Of a stretch of 64,000 nucleotides of DNA, positions 16,339 to 24,501 are shown in pieces; the first letter of the stretch is position 1; every line of letters starts with the position of its first letter. The notes under the pieces were generated by a model that saw only the letters and a program-made list of their open reading frames with translations, had not been told where the DNA came from and made no database searches. The stretch comes from Centipeda infelix ATCC 43532 (GTDB lineage Bacteria > Bacillota > Negativicutes > Selenomonadales > Selenomonadaceae), in the NCBI RefSeq assembly GCF_000234095.1, contig NZ_JH376798.1, forward strand, positions 153,424 through 217,423. Reading direction: 5' to 3'. Both the position numbers and the translations under genes were made by a program.

Positions 16339-17451
16339 ATGCCCGATACAAGTGTCAGCTACAAATGCCCCAAATGCGGTGCGCCGCTCACCTTCCTCCC
16401 CGGACGGAGCCATGTGACCTGCGAATTCTGCGATGCCAAGATCAGCATCGCAGAGATGGATGCCCTCTTTGCACAGAAGCAGGAAAAGGCCGTGCAAGCT
16501 GCGGAGAAAAAAGAGGCGCAGTGGAACATCGAGAATGTCTCCGGCACATGGGATGATGCCGAAACGGTGCACATGATGATCCAGACGTGTTCCTCCTGCG
16601 GTGCAGAGCTCGTCTCCGACGGCAACACCATGGCGACCGAGTGCGCCTACTGCAGCAGCCCGAACATGATCCCGCGCCGCTTCGACGGCATGCTGCGCCC
16701 CGATGTCATCATCCCGTTCAAGAAGACAAAGGATGAGGCAGTCGCCGCGCTCACGGAGTTCTACAAAGGAAAGCGCCTGCTCCCGAAGGAGTTCACCTCC
16801 GAGAACCGCATCAAAGAGATCCAGTCCATGTACGTCCCCTTCTGGCTGTTCGACGCACATGTGAACGTCGATGCAAATTTCAATGCGGAGCGCAGGAACA
16901 CCCGCGAAACAACGAATGAGACCGTCACCGAAACATCCCACTACCGCTGCGAGCGCAGCGGCGAGATGACATTCCACGGGATCCCCGTCGATGCCAGCAA
17001 GCGCATGGACGACTCCTTCATGGACAGCATCGAGCCGTTCGACTACAAGGATCTCGTTCCCTTCTCCGCCGCATATTTCACAGGGCACCTCGCGGACAAG
17101 TACGATGTCGACGTGAAGGAATCCCTGCCGCGTGCCGACAGCCGTCTCGCAGAGAGCGCCTCCTGGGTGCTCTCCACCAGCGTCAAGAACTACAGCAACG
17201 TCACCCCCGAGGGCGCGCCGCTGATCCATAAGGAAGAGGGGAATGTCCGCTATGCGATGCTGCCCGTCTGGATCCTTACCACGAATTACAAGGGAAAGCC
17301 GTACACCTTCATGATGAACGGACAGACCGGCAAAGTCGTCAGCTCCTCACTGCCGCGGGACGAGTTCAAGGAACGCTATTACCCCCTCATGCCCGCCGTC
17401 CTCGTCTTTCTCATCACCTGCTACATCGGCTGGCTGATCTTGGACTGGTAG
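16339..17451 (+). CDS. Zinc-ribbon membrane protein, YdjG-like, copy 3
   Basis: The protein has 370 residues with the family plan: ribbons YKCPKCG/CEFC and CSSCG/CAYCSS, then YVPFWLFD, MMNGQTGK and a C-terminal helix with a TrpLeuIle-rich end. The second ribbon reads CAYCSS instead of CAYCGS, which keeps the metal ligands. Start ATG 16339 lies only 3 bases after AGAGGTG. An in-frame GTG at 16333 would overlap that site. It begins 8 bases after the tandem-TPM stop, showing tight coupling. Confidence 0.85.
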   Translation: MPDTSVSYKCPKCGAPLTFLPGRSHVTCEFCDAKISIAEMDALFAQKQEKAVQAAEKKEAQWNIENVSGTWDDAETVHMMIQTCSSCGAELVSDGNTMATECAYCSSPNMIPRRFDGMLRPDVIIPFKKTKDEAVAALTEFYKGKRLLPKEFTSENRIKEIQSMYVPFWLFDAHVNVDANFNAERRNTRETTNETVTETSHYRCERSGEMTFHGIPVDASKRMDDSFMDSIEPFDYKDLVPFSAAYFTGHLADKYDVDVKESLPRADSRLAESASWVLSTSVKNYSNVTPEGAPLIHKEEGNVRYAMLPVWILTTNYKGKPYTFMMNGQTGKVVSSSLPRDEFKERYYPLMPAVLVFLITCYIGWLILDW

Positions 17452-17463
17452 GAGGTGCGGCAC

Positions 17464-18297
17464 ATGATGAACGAAATGAAACACGGACGTAGTGCACTTC
17501 TCGCACTGCTCCTCCTCTGCCTCAGTCTCCTCACCCTCACACTGCCGCAAAAAGCGACGGCGACGGCGGATGCCTCTGGCATCGGAAACGCACGCGTGAT
17601 CGACGAGGCGGATCTCCTCACCGATGCCGAGGAGCAGGAACTCGATGCCAGCATCGCCGCGTTTGAAAAAGCACACGGCGTGCGCATTCTCGTCGGCAAC
17701 ATCAAGGACACGCACGGACAGGTGCTCGGCGCGGTCGCCAATGCCGTTGTCGACCGCATCGCGGACGGCGGCGCAAACGGCACGATCGTCTTCCTCCTCG
17801 CGCCGAAAGACCGTGATTTCTACATCTCCACCGACAACAAGATGCGCCAGCGCATCACCGATGAGTACGGCATCGAGCACCTCGCAGACAACTTCGTCCC
17901 CGATCTCAAGGACAATGAATACGGCAAGGCATACACCGCATTTGCCGCCACCGTGGACGAGATGCTGACCTACTACGAGAAGGAGGGCAAACCGTACGTC
18001 CCCCTCGATCCGTGGGCGATCGTCGGGATTCTCGGTACGGCTCTTCTCCTCGCAGCGGTCGTCCACCACGCCATCTCCTCCCACCTCGAGGAGGGAATAG
18101 AGACCACCGCACACGCCGCCGAGGCGGATGACTACCTCTCATACAGCAGCGTCCGCATCACACACAGCAAGGACACCCATATCCGCACCTCAGAATCCCG
18201 GCGGGCGAAATACGAGTCAAAAACCTCGTCCTCCGGCTCTCACATCACCACCTCCAGCAGTGACAGCGATTACGGCGGCGGCGGTGGAAAATATTAA
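17464..18297 (+). CDS. TPM-domain membrane protein, YdjH-like, copy 3
   Basis: The protein has 277 residues: a signal peptide, one TPM domain (ARVIDEADLLTDAEEQELD, ANGTIVFLLAPKDRDFYIST), a membrane helix (about 182-203) and a Ser-rich cytosolic tail ending in DYGGGGGKY. The ribosome site and first codons are nearly identical to those at 15020. It pairs with the YdjG-like gene 12 bases upstream. As in the other copies, the extracytoplasmic domain and poly-Gly tail are seen; an enzyme activity is not established for this group. Confidence 0.85.
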   Translation: MMNEMKHGRSALLALLLLCLSLLTLTLPQKATATADASGIGNARVIDEADLLTDAEEQELDASIAAFEKAHGVRILVGNIKDTHGQVLGAVANAVVDRIADGGANGTIVFLLAPKDRDFYISTDNKMRQRITDEYGIEHLADNFVPDLKDNEYGKAYTAFAATVDEMLTYYEKEGKPYVPLDPWAIVGILGTALLLAAVVHHAISSHLEEGIETTAHAAEADDYLSYSSVRITHSKDTHIRTSESRRAKYESKTSSSGSHITTSSSDSDYGGGGGKY

Positions 18298-18310
18298 AGG
18301 AGCGATCATC

Positions 18311-18883
18311 ATGAAAACACGATTCCTCAGCCTTCTCTGCACCGCCCTGTTTGCCGCAGGCATCCTCCTCGGTGCGGCGACAGCATCTGCCCACGGCATG
18401 ACCTATTGGGAAGCGACACTTGTGCTGGATGATACGGCTACGGGCGGGCAGAACCAACTGGAACCGCGCAAAGCCACACTCTCTGATGCCCGCAGGGCTA
18501 TCGTCCGCGCAGGGCTTGCGGACGACTACCAGGGCAAGGACTTCACGGGCGACGGCATGCGCTTCGTCACCTTCGACTTTAACTACGCCGAACACTTCAT
18601 TTTCCGTGCCGTGACAGGCGCGAAGGATACGCGCGACGCCGGTGCGCTGACCGTGACGAGCTACGATATCATGGGCAAGAGCGTCCGCACCCTCGGCGGA
18701 CTCCGTGTTGGAAAGAGTTACGAGGACATCGAGGAAATGTACGGCGAACCCTCCTTCTCCGAGACAAACGAGGACGGACTCACCTCCTGCACATACGCAT
18801 TTGATGACAAGGCCGCTACGCTCACCTTCGACATCGACGATGCGGGCATCATCCAGGCGATCAAGTTCCGCACCGAAATCTGA
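18311..18883 (+). CDS. Small exported protein, unknown function (last gene of the operon)
   Basis: The protein has 190 residues with a signal peptide (to about ATASA-HG). The C-terminal part GGLRVGKSYEDIEEMYGEPS resembles a segment of the exported protein at 2136 and recalls small periplasmic repeats that bracket a Gly-Glu-Pro turn. AAGGAGCGATCATC precedes ATG 18311, 13 bases after the TPM gene. A strong terminator follows, so this appears to end the transcript begun at about 10270. Confidence 0.75.
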   Translation: MKTRFLSLLCTALFAAGILLGAATASAHGMTYWEATLVLDDTATGGQNQLEPRKATLSDARRAIVRAGLADDYQGKDFTGDGMRFVTFDFNYAEHFIFRAVTGAKDTRDAGALTVTSYDIMGKSVRTLGGLRVGKSYEDIEEMYGEPSFSETNEDGLTSCTYAFDDKAATLTFDIDDAGIIQAIKFRTEI

Positions 18884-18892
18884 GTATTTGTG

Positions 18893-18928
18893 CACACAAA
18901 AAACCACCCGCATGTGGGTGGTTTTTTC
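18893..18928. terminator. Rho-independent terminator
   Basis: AAAAAACCACCC-GCAT-GTGGGTGGTTTTTT closes the operon. By symmetry it may also act on the leftward small gene at 18984. Confidence 0.9.
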
Positions 18929-18983
18929 ATGCCCAGTCTGATGGCTATATATGTCGCTCGATATGAATCAGCAGAAATTCCCT

Positions 18984-19190
18984 TCATCCATAGACAACAT
19001 CATCCTCCGCATCATCGAATCCCTCTTCGTCCGCGCCTTCCTCCGCCTCCTCCATCTCAACCCAATCCGCCGAATCATCCGAGGAGCATCCCTGCTCGTC
19101 CTCATCCTGCATCGCCTTATAGATGCCATAGCCAAGGAGACCTGTTACAAGAAGTGCCGTCGTGATTCCAACCGTTTTCAATGTGCTCAT
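18984..19190 (-). CDS. Small acidic membrane protein
   Basis: The protein has 68 residues: one membrane helix (VGITTALLVTGLLGYGIYKAM in parts) followed by a strongly acidic tail (DEDEQ, EMEEAEEGADEEG). CAGGAGGGAAGACGAA precedes ATG 19190. It lies just downstream of the vWA gene and overlaps the presumed original end of that gene by only about 20 bases, so they form one operon. No family is recognised. Confidence 0.65.
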   Translation of the reverse strand: MSTLKTVGITTALLVTGLLGYGIYKAMQDEDEQGCSSDDSADWVEMEEAEEGADEEGFDDAEDDVVYG

Positions 19191-19284
19191 TTCGTCTTCC
19201 CTCCTGTTCTTAGCGTTTACGGATATCCGCCGTAAGCGCCGACATGGCGTTATACGCCACGGCCGTACCTGCGGCATTCGCCAT

Positions 19285-19797
19285 TCAACTTCGCGCGAAC
19301 TCCGCACCAATACCGATCTTCGCCGCTTCCATGACCGCATCCATATTTGCACCGAAGAAGACGAACTCCCAGCCGTATTTCTCCTTCTGGTGCTCGATCC
19401 GCTCCTTGATCTGTGCCGCCGAATACTTGCGGCTGGAGTTCTCCTCCCCGTCCGTGATGATGACAAAGAGCACCTTCTCCGCACGGTAGTCCTCCGCCGT
19501 CTGCTTCTGCACCGCACGGATCTTCTCCATCGTGCGCCCGATCGCATCGAGGAGAGCCGTGCCGCCGCCCACACGATAGTCCGCCTCCGAGAGAGGCGCA
19601 ACCGCACGGATGTCGATGCGGTCATGCAGCAGCCGATACTGATTGTCGAACAGCACCGTCGTCACACGCGCCTCGCCCTCAAACTCCGCCTGCTCCTTCA
19701 GCATGGAGTTGAACCCGCCGATTGTATCCTTCTCAAGCCCCGCCATCGACCCACTCCGATCGACGATAAACACCAGCTCCGTCAATCCCTTCTTCAT
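19285..19797 (-). CDS. von Willebrand factor A domain protein, C-terminus cut by in-frame TGA
   Basis: The protein has 170 residues from ATG 19797 after AAGGAGGA. The MIDAS metal site is intact (DRSGSM: Asp13, Ser15, Ser17), with the later GGGTALLDAIG and IITDGEENSS motifs. Translation stops at TGA 19287-19285. The same frame continues for 24 more sense codons to TAA at 19210, reading MANAAGTAVAYNAMSALTA and so on, which looks like the normal end of this family. The paralogues at 36243 and 37372 continue past the equivalent point. So it is a nonsense mutation or, less likely, a readthrough site. Confidence 0.75.
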   Translation of the reverse strand: MKKGLTELVFIVDRSGSMAGLEKDTIGGFNSMLKEQAEFEGEARVTTVLFDNQYRLLHDRIDIRAVAPLSEADYRVGGGTALLDAIGRTMEKIRAVQKQTAEDYRAEKVLFVIITDGEENSSRKYSAAQIKERIEHQKEKYGWEFVFFGANMDAVMEAAKIGIGAEFARS

Positions 19798-19925
19798 GAC
19801 AAATCCTCCTTCGTCTCTATACCATCTCCGTGGGCGTTCGCCCCTTATGATTACAGTATAGGGAGGAAGGAGGACATATATTGTCTGTTTGGAATTTTTT
19901 TGATACACGCAAAAACTTTTAGTGT

Positions 19926-20333
19926 TCAGTCATCGAGATTTTCGAGTACATCCTCACCCAAGAGATCCGCAATTTTCGCCTTTGCCTGCGCTTTAATCTC
20001 ATCCGTGATGTAGATCTGAGCGAGCGCGACCGCCGTTGCAATCGCAATGGCATCATCCGCAAAGCCAATCCCCGGCATGATATCCGGAATCAGATCAAAC
20101 GGCGAGATCAGGTAGCCGAGCGCACCGATGATGCCCGCCTTGATCTTTGGCGGGCAGTTCGGCGACTGCGCCACATAGTAAAGGAGCAGTGCCTGATAGA
20201 TCACCTTCACACCGATCTTTGCGATGTTCTTGCGAATCTTGTCCCATAGCCCCGCCTCAGAGTATTTGTCCTCATACTTCTCAAAGTCCAGATTCTCAAT
20301 CTCCTCGACTTTGATGTCGTCATGTGTGCTCAT
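19926..20333 (-). CDS. DUF1232 (YkvA-like) membrane protein
   Basis: The protein has 135 residues. The DUF1232 signature YLISPFDLIPDIMPGIGFADD is plain, flanked by two hydrophobic segments. ATG 20333 follows GGAGGTTATCGT. The N-terminal 40 residues are charged, and the last 25 may form an amphipathic helix. The function of the family is unknown. It stands alone between the vWA gene and the WYL regulator, all on the minus strand. Confidence 0.85.
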   Translation of the reverse strand: MSTHDDIKVEEIENLDFEKYEDKYSEAGLWDKIRKNIAKIGVKVIYQALLLYYVAQSPNCPPKIKAGIIGALGYLISPFDLIPDIMPGIGFADDAIAIATAVALAQIYITDEIKAQAKAKIADLLGEDVLENLDD

Positions 20334-20411
20334 ACGATAACCTCCATCACTGAAACGCAAACTCTTTCAACGATTCTCGACCTGCATACCATCAACAACG
20401 GTTTTTCAAAA

Positions 20412-21341
20412 TCACTTCTTTTGATCCACCACCTTTACCACGCTCCCCTGACTTCTGAGCCACATATCAATGCCGCTCCCGTACACCTCGGCGGCAATGC
20501 GATACACACCGTTCTCCTCCGAAATAATCTTCGCTGTGGGGAGGCGGTCGAGGACGGCCTCGACCGAGGTGCCGCTGTAGTCGAAGGTGACGCGGCGAAG
20601 TTCACCCGCATACATGAACTGGATGCGCTGACGAAACTCGCCGTCGCTGAATTTCCCGCTATGCGTCACACGGAAGGTCGCGCCCGTCGGCTCGAAACGT
20701 ACAATGCGGTCGATGCGGAAGATGGTCGGGAACTCCCTGCGCCCGTCCGCCAGATAGGCGATGAGGTAGAAATAATACTCGGAGAACATGATGGCGACGG
20801 GGTTCACCTCATGTGTGCGTTCCGTGCCGTCCTGACGGCAGTAGGAAATGCGTATTGTATGCTGTGCCGTCATGTGCTGCGAAAGTTCCCAGATCGCGGA
20901 GAGCAGTTTTTTCCCGTGGCGCAGTGGGACATAGTAATGCTGCTCACTGAGGATCAGCTTCCTGACCTGTGCGCGATCCTGCGGCGCGGTCTGCCGCAGC
21001 AGCTTCTTTAGGAGGGCGTCGAGCTCCTCCCTGCAGAAGGCGCGGCTCTCAAGGAGGATCTTGCAGACGGCGAGCACATCCTCGTTCGTCAGCCACTCGC
21101 TCGCCGCGTGCGAGAGCAGATAGCCGCCGCGATTTCGCTCATAGACGATGGATGCCTCGCCCGCATCGGTACGCGTCTCCGCGAGATAGGCACGCAGCTC
21201 CTCAATGTCGCGCTGGATGGTCTTGTCCGTCACGGCAAATTTCTGCGCCAGCTCTGCCTTGCAGACAACCTCGCCCCGACTCAGCCGCTCGTACAGCTGG
21301 AGCAAACGAAAGCCCTTGTTCTCCTTGTAGTCAAGTTCCAC
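20412..21341 (-). CDS. WYL-domain transcriptional regulator with HTH
   Basis: The protein has 309 residues. An N-terminal winged HTH of the HTH_11 type (KAELAQKFAVTDKTIQRDIEELR) is followed by a WYL domain (ISYCRQDGTERTHEVNPVAIMFSEYYFYLIAYL) and a C-terminal extension. WYL regulators sense ligands, often nucleic acid or nucleotide, and control DNA-repair, phage-defence or stress genes. The start at 21341 overlaps the small membrane-protein gene upstream by 11 bases, so both may be one transcript. Its targets are not visible. Confidence 0.9.
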   Translation of the reverse strand: MELDYKENKGFRLLQLYERLSRGEVVCKAELAQKFAVTDKTIQRDIEELRAYLAETRTDAGEASIVYERNRGGYLLSHAASEWLTNEDVLAVCKILLESRAFCREELDALLKKLLRQTAPQDRAQVRKLILSEQHYYVPLRHGKKLLSAIWELSQHMTAQHTIRISYCRQDGTERTHEVNPVAIMFSEYYFYLIAYLADGRREFPTIFRIDRIVRFEPTGATFRVTHSGKFSDGEFRQRIQFMYAGELRRVTFDYSGTSVEAVLDRLPTAKIISEENGVYRIAAEVYGSGIDMWLRSQGSVVKVVDQKK

Positions 21342-21537
21342 GGTGGTCCCTCATTTCACAGTTTTTCTTATATTGCTCCGCCGCCTCATCGCTCTTCATC
21401 TCCAGAAAGGCAATGAGCCAAAGGAGAAGGACAATCATCGCAAGGGATATCAACACACCGAGGAAGCCAAACGAGTGATAAACTTCGCCGAGCAAGCAAA
21501 GAAGTGGAGGAACTACAAAAACAAATACGAAGGGCAT
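21331..21537 (-). CDS. Small membrane protein, paralogue of 22945-23157
   Basis: The protein has 68 residues: two hydrophobic segments around FGFLGVLISLAMIVLLLWLIAFLEM and a short charged tail. ATG 21537 has GGAG 8 bases upstream; ATG 21543 is too close to it. It is clearly similar to the protein at 22945 (YGFIGVLIFFAVIVLVLGIIGFLAM). Both lie near ADP-ribosylglycohydrolase sequence, which suggests duplication of a two-gene unit. The function is unknown. Confidence 0.6.
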   Translation of the reverse strand: MPFVFVFVVPPLLCLLGEVYHSFGFLGVLISLAMIVLLLWLIAFLEMKSDEAAEQYKKNCEMRDHRGT

Positions 21538-21566
21538 CACCATCGCTCCATTCCATCAAACAAGCA

Positions 21567-21673
21567 AAGGAATCACTGATAAAGTAGACGCTCAGATTGG
21601 CGTAGTTTTTTCTGCCGAAATGTGGGTAAAAAGATGCACTAAGATGGTAATGTTGAACGTATCACTTTCTTAA
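21567..21673. repeat. Degenerate MITE-like repeat, centre missing
   Basis: GGAATCACTGATAAAGTAG and CTCAGATTGGCGTAG at the left, and AAAAGATGCACTAAGATGG then TATCACTTTCTTAA at the right, match both arms of the 170-bp repeat. The central hairpin has been lost. Confidence 0.55.
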
Positions 21674-21691
21674 TATATTACTAATTCTGCA

Positions 21692-22591
21692 TCATTTCTC
21701 CTTTTTCCTGCTGCGGAGCGAATTTCTCCGTATCCCCCCATAGAAACTGTTCAACGGACGTTCCTCACACCAGCAAAGGTCTCCGCCCCTGCGTTCCTCC
21801 CGCATCATATCGAACGCAAACAGGACTTCGCGCATATCCGCAGGAATCCGCTTCACGCACTCCTCATGCAGATCATCAGGACAGCCGTAGAATGCCTCGG
21901 CGATGCTGCCCGCAATGCAGGCAATGGTATCGGTATCGCCGCCGAGGGAGACGGCGCCCCGGATGGCATCAACCATGCTCGTGCTCTCGAAAAAGGCGGT
22001 GATTGCCTCAGGGACGCTGCCGGGGCAGGTGGCATCCATGGAGTAGGTCGGGCGAATCTCACCCAAGGTACGCGTGAGGTCATAGCCGAACTCCTGCGTG
22101 ATATAGTCCTTGATTTCTTCCTTGGAGTGTCCCATGCGCCCGAGATGGATGGCACTCGCAACCGACTCCGCCCCCTTCACCCCTTCGGGGTGATTGTGCG
22201 TGACCTCTGCCATCCACCGTGCGACCTCACGCGTGCGCGTGAGACTGTCATAGAGCCAGCCAACGGAGGAGACGCGCATGGCAGAGCCGTTGCCGTAGCT
22301 GCCGTAGGGTTGCGGATTCTCCATCAGCAACCACTGACGGAACAAGTTGCCGTAGCCGATGCGCGGATAACGCCGTCCCCAGTGCCGCATAAAGCACACA
22401 ACATCGGCTTTCACATGTTCTTCGTTCACATCCGCCCCCAATCCGATCAATGCCTCGGCGACGGCGATGGTCATGACGGTATCATCCGTGAAGCGTGCGT
22501 GTGCGGGGAAAAGCTCGAACTCTTTCGTCTTTTCCCCATGGTCGAACTCATAGGGCGAGCCGATGATGTCCCCCAAGATTGCGCCGTACAT
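21692..22591 (-). CDS. ADP-ribosylglycohydrolase family protein
   Basis: The protein has 299 residues. The family hallmarks are present in order: MYGAILGDIIGSPYE, FTDDTVMT (metal ligands), GNGSAMRV and SLGGDTDTIACIAGSIAEAFYG. Enzymes of this family remove ADP-ribose from protein or small-molecule substrates in the cytosol using divalent metal. ATG 22591 follows AGGGAACATCC. Further in-frame codons upstream run into a repeat element and were rejected. The last 35 residues (EERRGGDLCWCEERPLNSFY) may be a lineage-specific tail. It is followed by a degenerate repeat and the small membrane protein. Confidence 0.9.
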   Translation of the reverse strand: MYGAILGDIIGSPYEFDHGEKTKEFELFPAHARFTDDTVMTIAVAEALIGLGADVNEEHVKADVVCFMRHWGRRYPRIGYGNLFRQWLLMENPQPYGSYGNGSAMRVSSVGWLYDSLTRTREVARWMAEVTHNHPEGVKGAESVASAIHLGRMGHSKEEIKDYITQEFGYDLTRTLGEIRPTYSMDATCPGSVPEAITAFFESTSMVDAIRGAVSLGGDTDTIACIAGSIAEAFYGCPDDLHEECVKRIPADMREVLFAFDMMREERRGGDLCWCEERPLNSFYGGIRRNSLRSRKKEK

Positions 22592-22614
22592 GGATGTTCC
22601 CTCATTTCGTTTCC

Positions 22615-22784
22615 TTAAGGAAGCACTGATAAATTCAGCACCATCATCTTGACGCATCTTTTTTGCCCGCACGGTGTCGGCAAATCCTCCACATAGCTTT
22701 GGCTATGCGTCCGGTTTGCCTCCTTGTTCGGACGAAAAAATCTACGCCAATCTGACGGACTTCATTTTATCAGCGATTCCTTAA
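22615..22784. repeat. MITE-like repeat, near-complete copy A (170 bp)
   Basis: The ends are TTAAGGAAGCACTGATAAA and, inverted, TTTATCAGCGATTCCTTAA. Inside lie a conserved CATCTTGACGCATCTTTT block, a hairpin built from CACATAGC and GCTATGCG, and an arm ACGAAAAAATCTACGCCAAT. It ends 24 bp upstream of the ADP-ribosylglycohydrolase start. No coding capacity for a transposase is present. Confidence 0.75.
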
Positions 22785-22929
22785 ACATAGACCGTGCCCT
22801 CTCTATCATCTTCACGGTTATCCGAAAACAATTCTTCACCTTCCGATGAAAGGGCTGCGGTGTTATGAGAGGATCACATAGTATCATCGGTTTGGAGTCT
22901 GTACTACGCCCTTTTTCATCTGCTTGCAT
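22762..22929 (-). CDS. Possible small protein (55 residues)
   Basis: An open frame of 55 residues starts at ATG 22927-22929 after GGAGGTGTAAAGA and ends inside the repeat copy A (FKESLIK, then TGA). The sequence is basic (RKVKNCFRITVKMIERARS). The good ribosome site and its position just after the small membrane-protein gene support it. The end borrowed from a repeat and the lack of a recognisable family argue against it. Confidence 0.3.
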   Translation of the reverse strand: MQADEKGRSTDSKPMILCDPLITPQPFHRKVKNCFRITVKMIERARSMFKESLIK

Positions 22930-22944
22930 TCTTTACACCTCCGA

Positions 22945-23157
22945 TCACTCTTTCAATCGACGATAAACATCAACGCCGTCCCCCATGTCGCACTTGTGCT
23001 TATCGTTCTCCTCCACTTCATCGCTCTCCATTGCCAGAAAGCCTATTATCCCAAGGACGAGGACAATCACAGCAAAAAATATTAATACACCGATGAAACC
23101 ATACTTTTCACAAATGCTAGAGAGCAGAGCAAGTAGAGCAAGAACAAGTCTCCACAT
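22945..23157 (-). CDS. Small membrane protein, paralogue of 21331-21537
   Basis: The protein has 70 residues: two hydrophobic segments (LVLALLALLSSI and YGFIGVLIFFAVIVLVLGIIG) and a charged tail (ESDEVEENDKHKCDMGD). It aligns with the protein at 21331 along the second helix and the SDE motif. A remnant of an ADP-ribosylglycohydrolase start lies just upstream, mirroring the intact pair at 21331-22591. No ribosome site better than weak is visible. The function is unknown. Confidence 0.55.
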   Translation of the reverse strand: MWRLVLALLALLSSICEKYGFIGVLIFFAVIVLVLGIIGFLAMESDEVEENDKHKCDMGDGVDVYRRLKE

Positions 23158-23220
23158 GAAAGCCCACCTATCACTTCACTTGACCAAACAAGTACAGATC
23201 TACCGCTAAGCTATTTCTTT

Positions 23221-23271
23221 TTATTCTGCGGCTCGGCAAACTTCTGATGTCATCAATATCGCGCCGTACAT
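23221..23271 (-). pseudogene. Relic of an ADP-ribosylglycohydrolase gene (5' end)
   Basis: ATG 23271 opens MYGAIL, followed by a shifted GACATCA and GCCGAG. This parallels the first 16 codons of the intact gene at 22591 (MYGAILGDIIGSPYE), and the nucleotide match includes TGTACGGCGC. The frame closes after 16 codons. I read it as the decayed end of a duplicated gene. Confidence 0.4.
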
Positions 23272-23276
23272 AAGCA

Positions 23277-24488
23277 TCACCCCGCCTTGAAGTTGTAGAT
23301 TGGCTTCAGCACCTCGATCACGTCCACGCTGTCCTCGATCACATCAATGATGTCCGTAAGGGACTTGTACGCCATCGGTGCCTCGTCGATCGTATTCTCA
23401 TTGACCGCCGTTGTATAGACATCTGCCATTGTTTCGCGGAATTCCTCCATGGAGAGGTTTTCCTTTGCCGCCGTGCGCGACATGAGCCGCCCCGCCCCGT
23501 GCGGAGCCGACCAGTTCCAGTCCGGATCGCCGCGCCCGACGGCGAGGATGCTCCCGTCGCGCATATTGATCGGGATGAGGACGCGCTCGCCCACGCGCGC
23601 CGCGATTGCACCCTTGCGGAGAATCCGCTCCTCCACGTCGATGTAGTTGTGTACCGTGTGGAACGCTGCCCCTGCGGTCAGCCCCGTCCGTTCGAGGAGA
23701 ACACGTGCGATGACCTCGCGATTTCGCCGTGCGAAGTTCTGGCAGATCTCGATGTCATGCAGATAGTCCTCCAGATAGCTGCCGTAGAGGAATGCAAGGT
23801 CGGCGGGGATCTCCGCCTCCTTTGCTTGGAATCCACGGTTCAGCTCCTTGAGTGCCTCCTGCAGTTCGCTGCGCCGCCCCTCCGCCTTGTAGCGGCGGAT
23901 GAGTTCGTCACGCGCACGGAACAGTTCGTCCTTGCCGTGCGAGAGGTCAATGGCGATGTTCTGGTAGTATTCGGCGACCTGCTTGCCGAGGTTGCGGCTG
24001 CCCGTGTGGATGACAAGGTAGTTCGTGCCGTCCGCGCTGCGGTCGATCTCGATGAAGTGATTGCCGCCGCCGAGCGTGCCAAGGCTGCGTGCGATGCGCT
24101 TCGTGTCCTTGAGGGCACGGTAGCAGCGCAGCCCGAGGAGGTCAAACTTCTCCTGCCGCCCATCCCAGAGATTGCGCCCCGACGGGACGAAGTGTGCCGC
24201 CTCATCGAAGCGTTCGAGGTCGATCTCCCCCTTGCCGAGGTCGACCGTATACATCCCGCAGCCGATGTCGACACCGACGAGATTCGGGACGACCTTGTCC
24301 CGCACAGTCATTGTCGTGCCGATCGTGCAGCCCTTGCCCCAGTGCACATCGGGCATGATGCGGATGCTCGCCCCCTCCGTGAACTCGTAGTCACACATGC
24401 GGCGGATCTGCGCGACCGCCTCCTCCTCGATCACCTTTGCGTATGCAATCGCTGTGCCGCAGCGTCCCCGTATCTCCATGCGTTCCAT
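23277..24488 (-). CDS. rtcB: RtcB-family RNA-splicing ligase
   Basis: The protein has 403 residues. RtcB joins RNA ends carrying 2',3'-cyclic phosphate or 3'-phosphate to 5'-OH ends using GTP and Mn. The signature motifs are DVHWGKGCTIGTTM, GVDIGCGMY (metal Cys), GTLGGGNHFIE and SAPHGAGRLMSR, which holds the guanylylated His. AAGGAGGCTAGTCGA precedes ATG 24488. The archease partner and RtcA cyclase are not in the window. It is preceded by a small Cys-rich gene 13 bases upstream and belongs to the shorter bacterial RtcB type of about 400 residues. Confidence 0.93.
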   Translation of the reverse strand: MERMEIRGRCGTAIAYAKVIEEEAVAQIRRMCDYEFTEGASIRIMPDVHWGKGCTIGTTMTVRDKVVPNLVGVDIGCGMYTVDLGKGEIDLERFDEAAHFVPSGRNLWDGRQEKFDLLGLRCYRALKDTKRIARSLGTLGGGNHFIEIDRSADGTNYLVIHTGSRNLGKQVAEYYQNIAIDLSHGKDELFRARDELIRRYKAEGRRSELQEALKELNRGFQAKEAEIPADLAFLYGSYLEDYLHDIEICQNFARRNREVIARVLLERTGLTAGAAFHTVHNYIDVEERILRKGAIAARVGERVLIPINMRDGSILAVGRGDPDWNWSAPHGAGRLMSRTAAKENLSMEEFRETMADVYTTAVNENTIDEAPMAYKSLTDIIDVIEDSVDVIEVLKPIYNFKAG

Positions 24489-24501
24489 TCGACTAGCCTC
24501 C

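Noticed and set aside
702-17451. PriA helicase or TFIIB assignment for the zinc-ribbon proteins
   Set aside because: Only the cysteine ribbons resemble those proteins; no helicase or cyclin-fold motifs exist, and three copies have a membrane helix.
22592-22672. Upstream extension of the ADP-ribosylglycohydrolase by 27 codons
   Set aside because: The added residues are encoded by the MITE-like repeat, and the proper ribosome site lies before ATG 22591.
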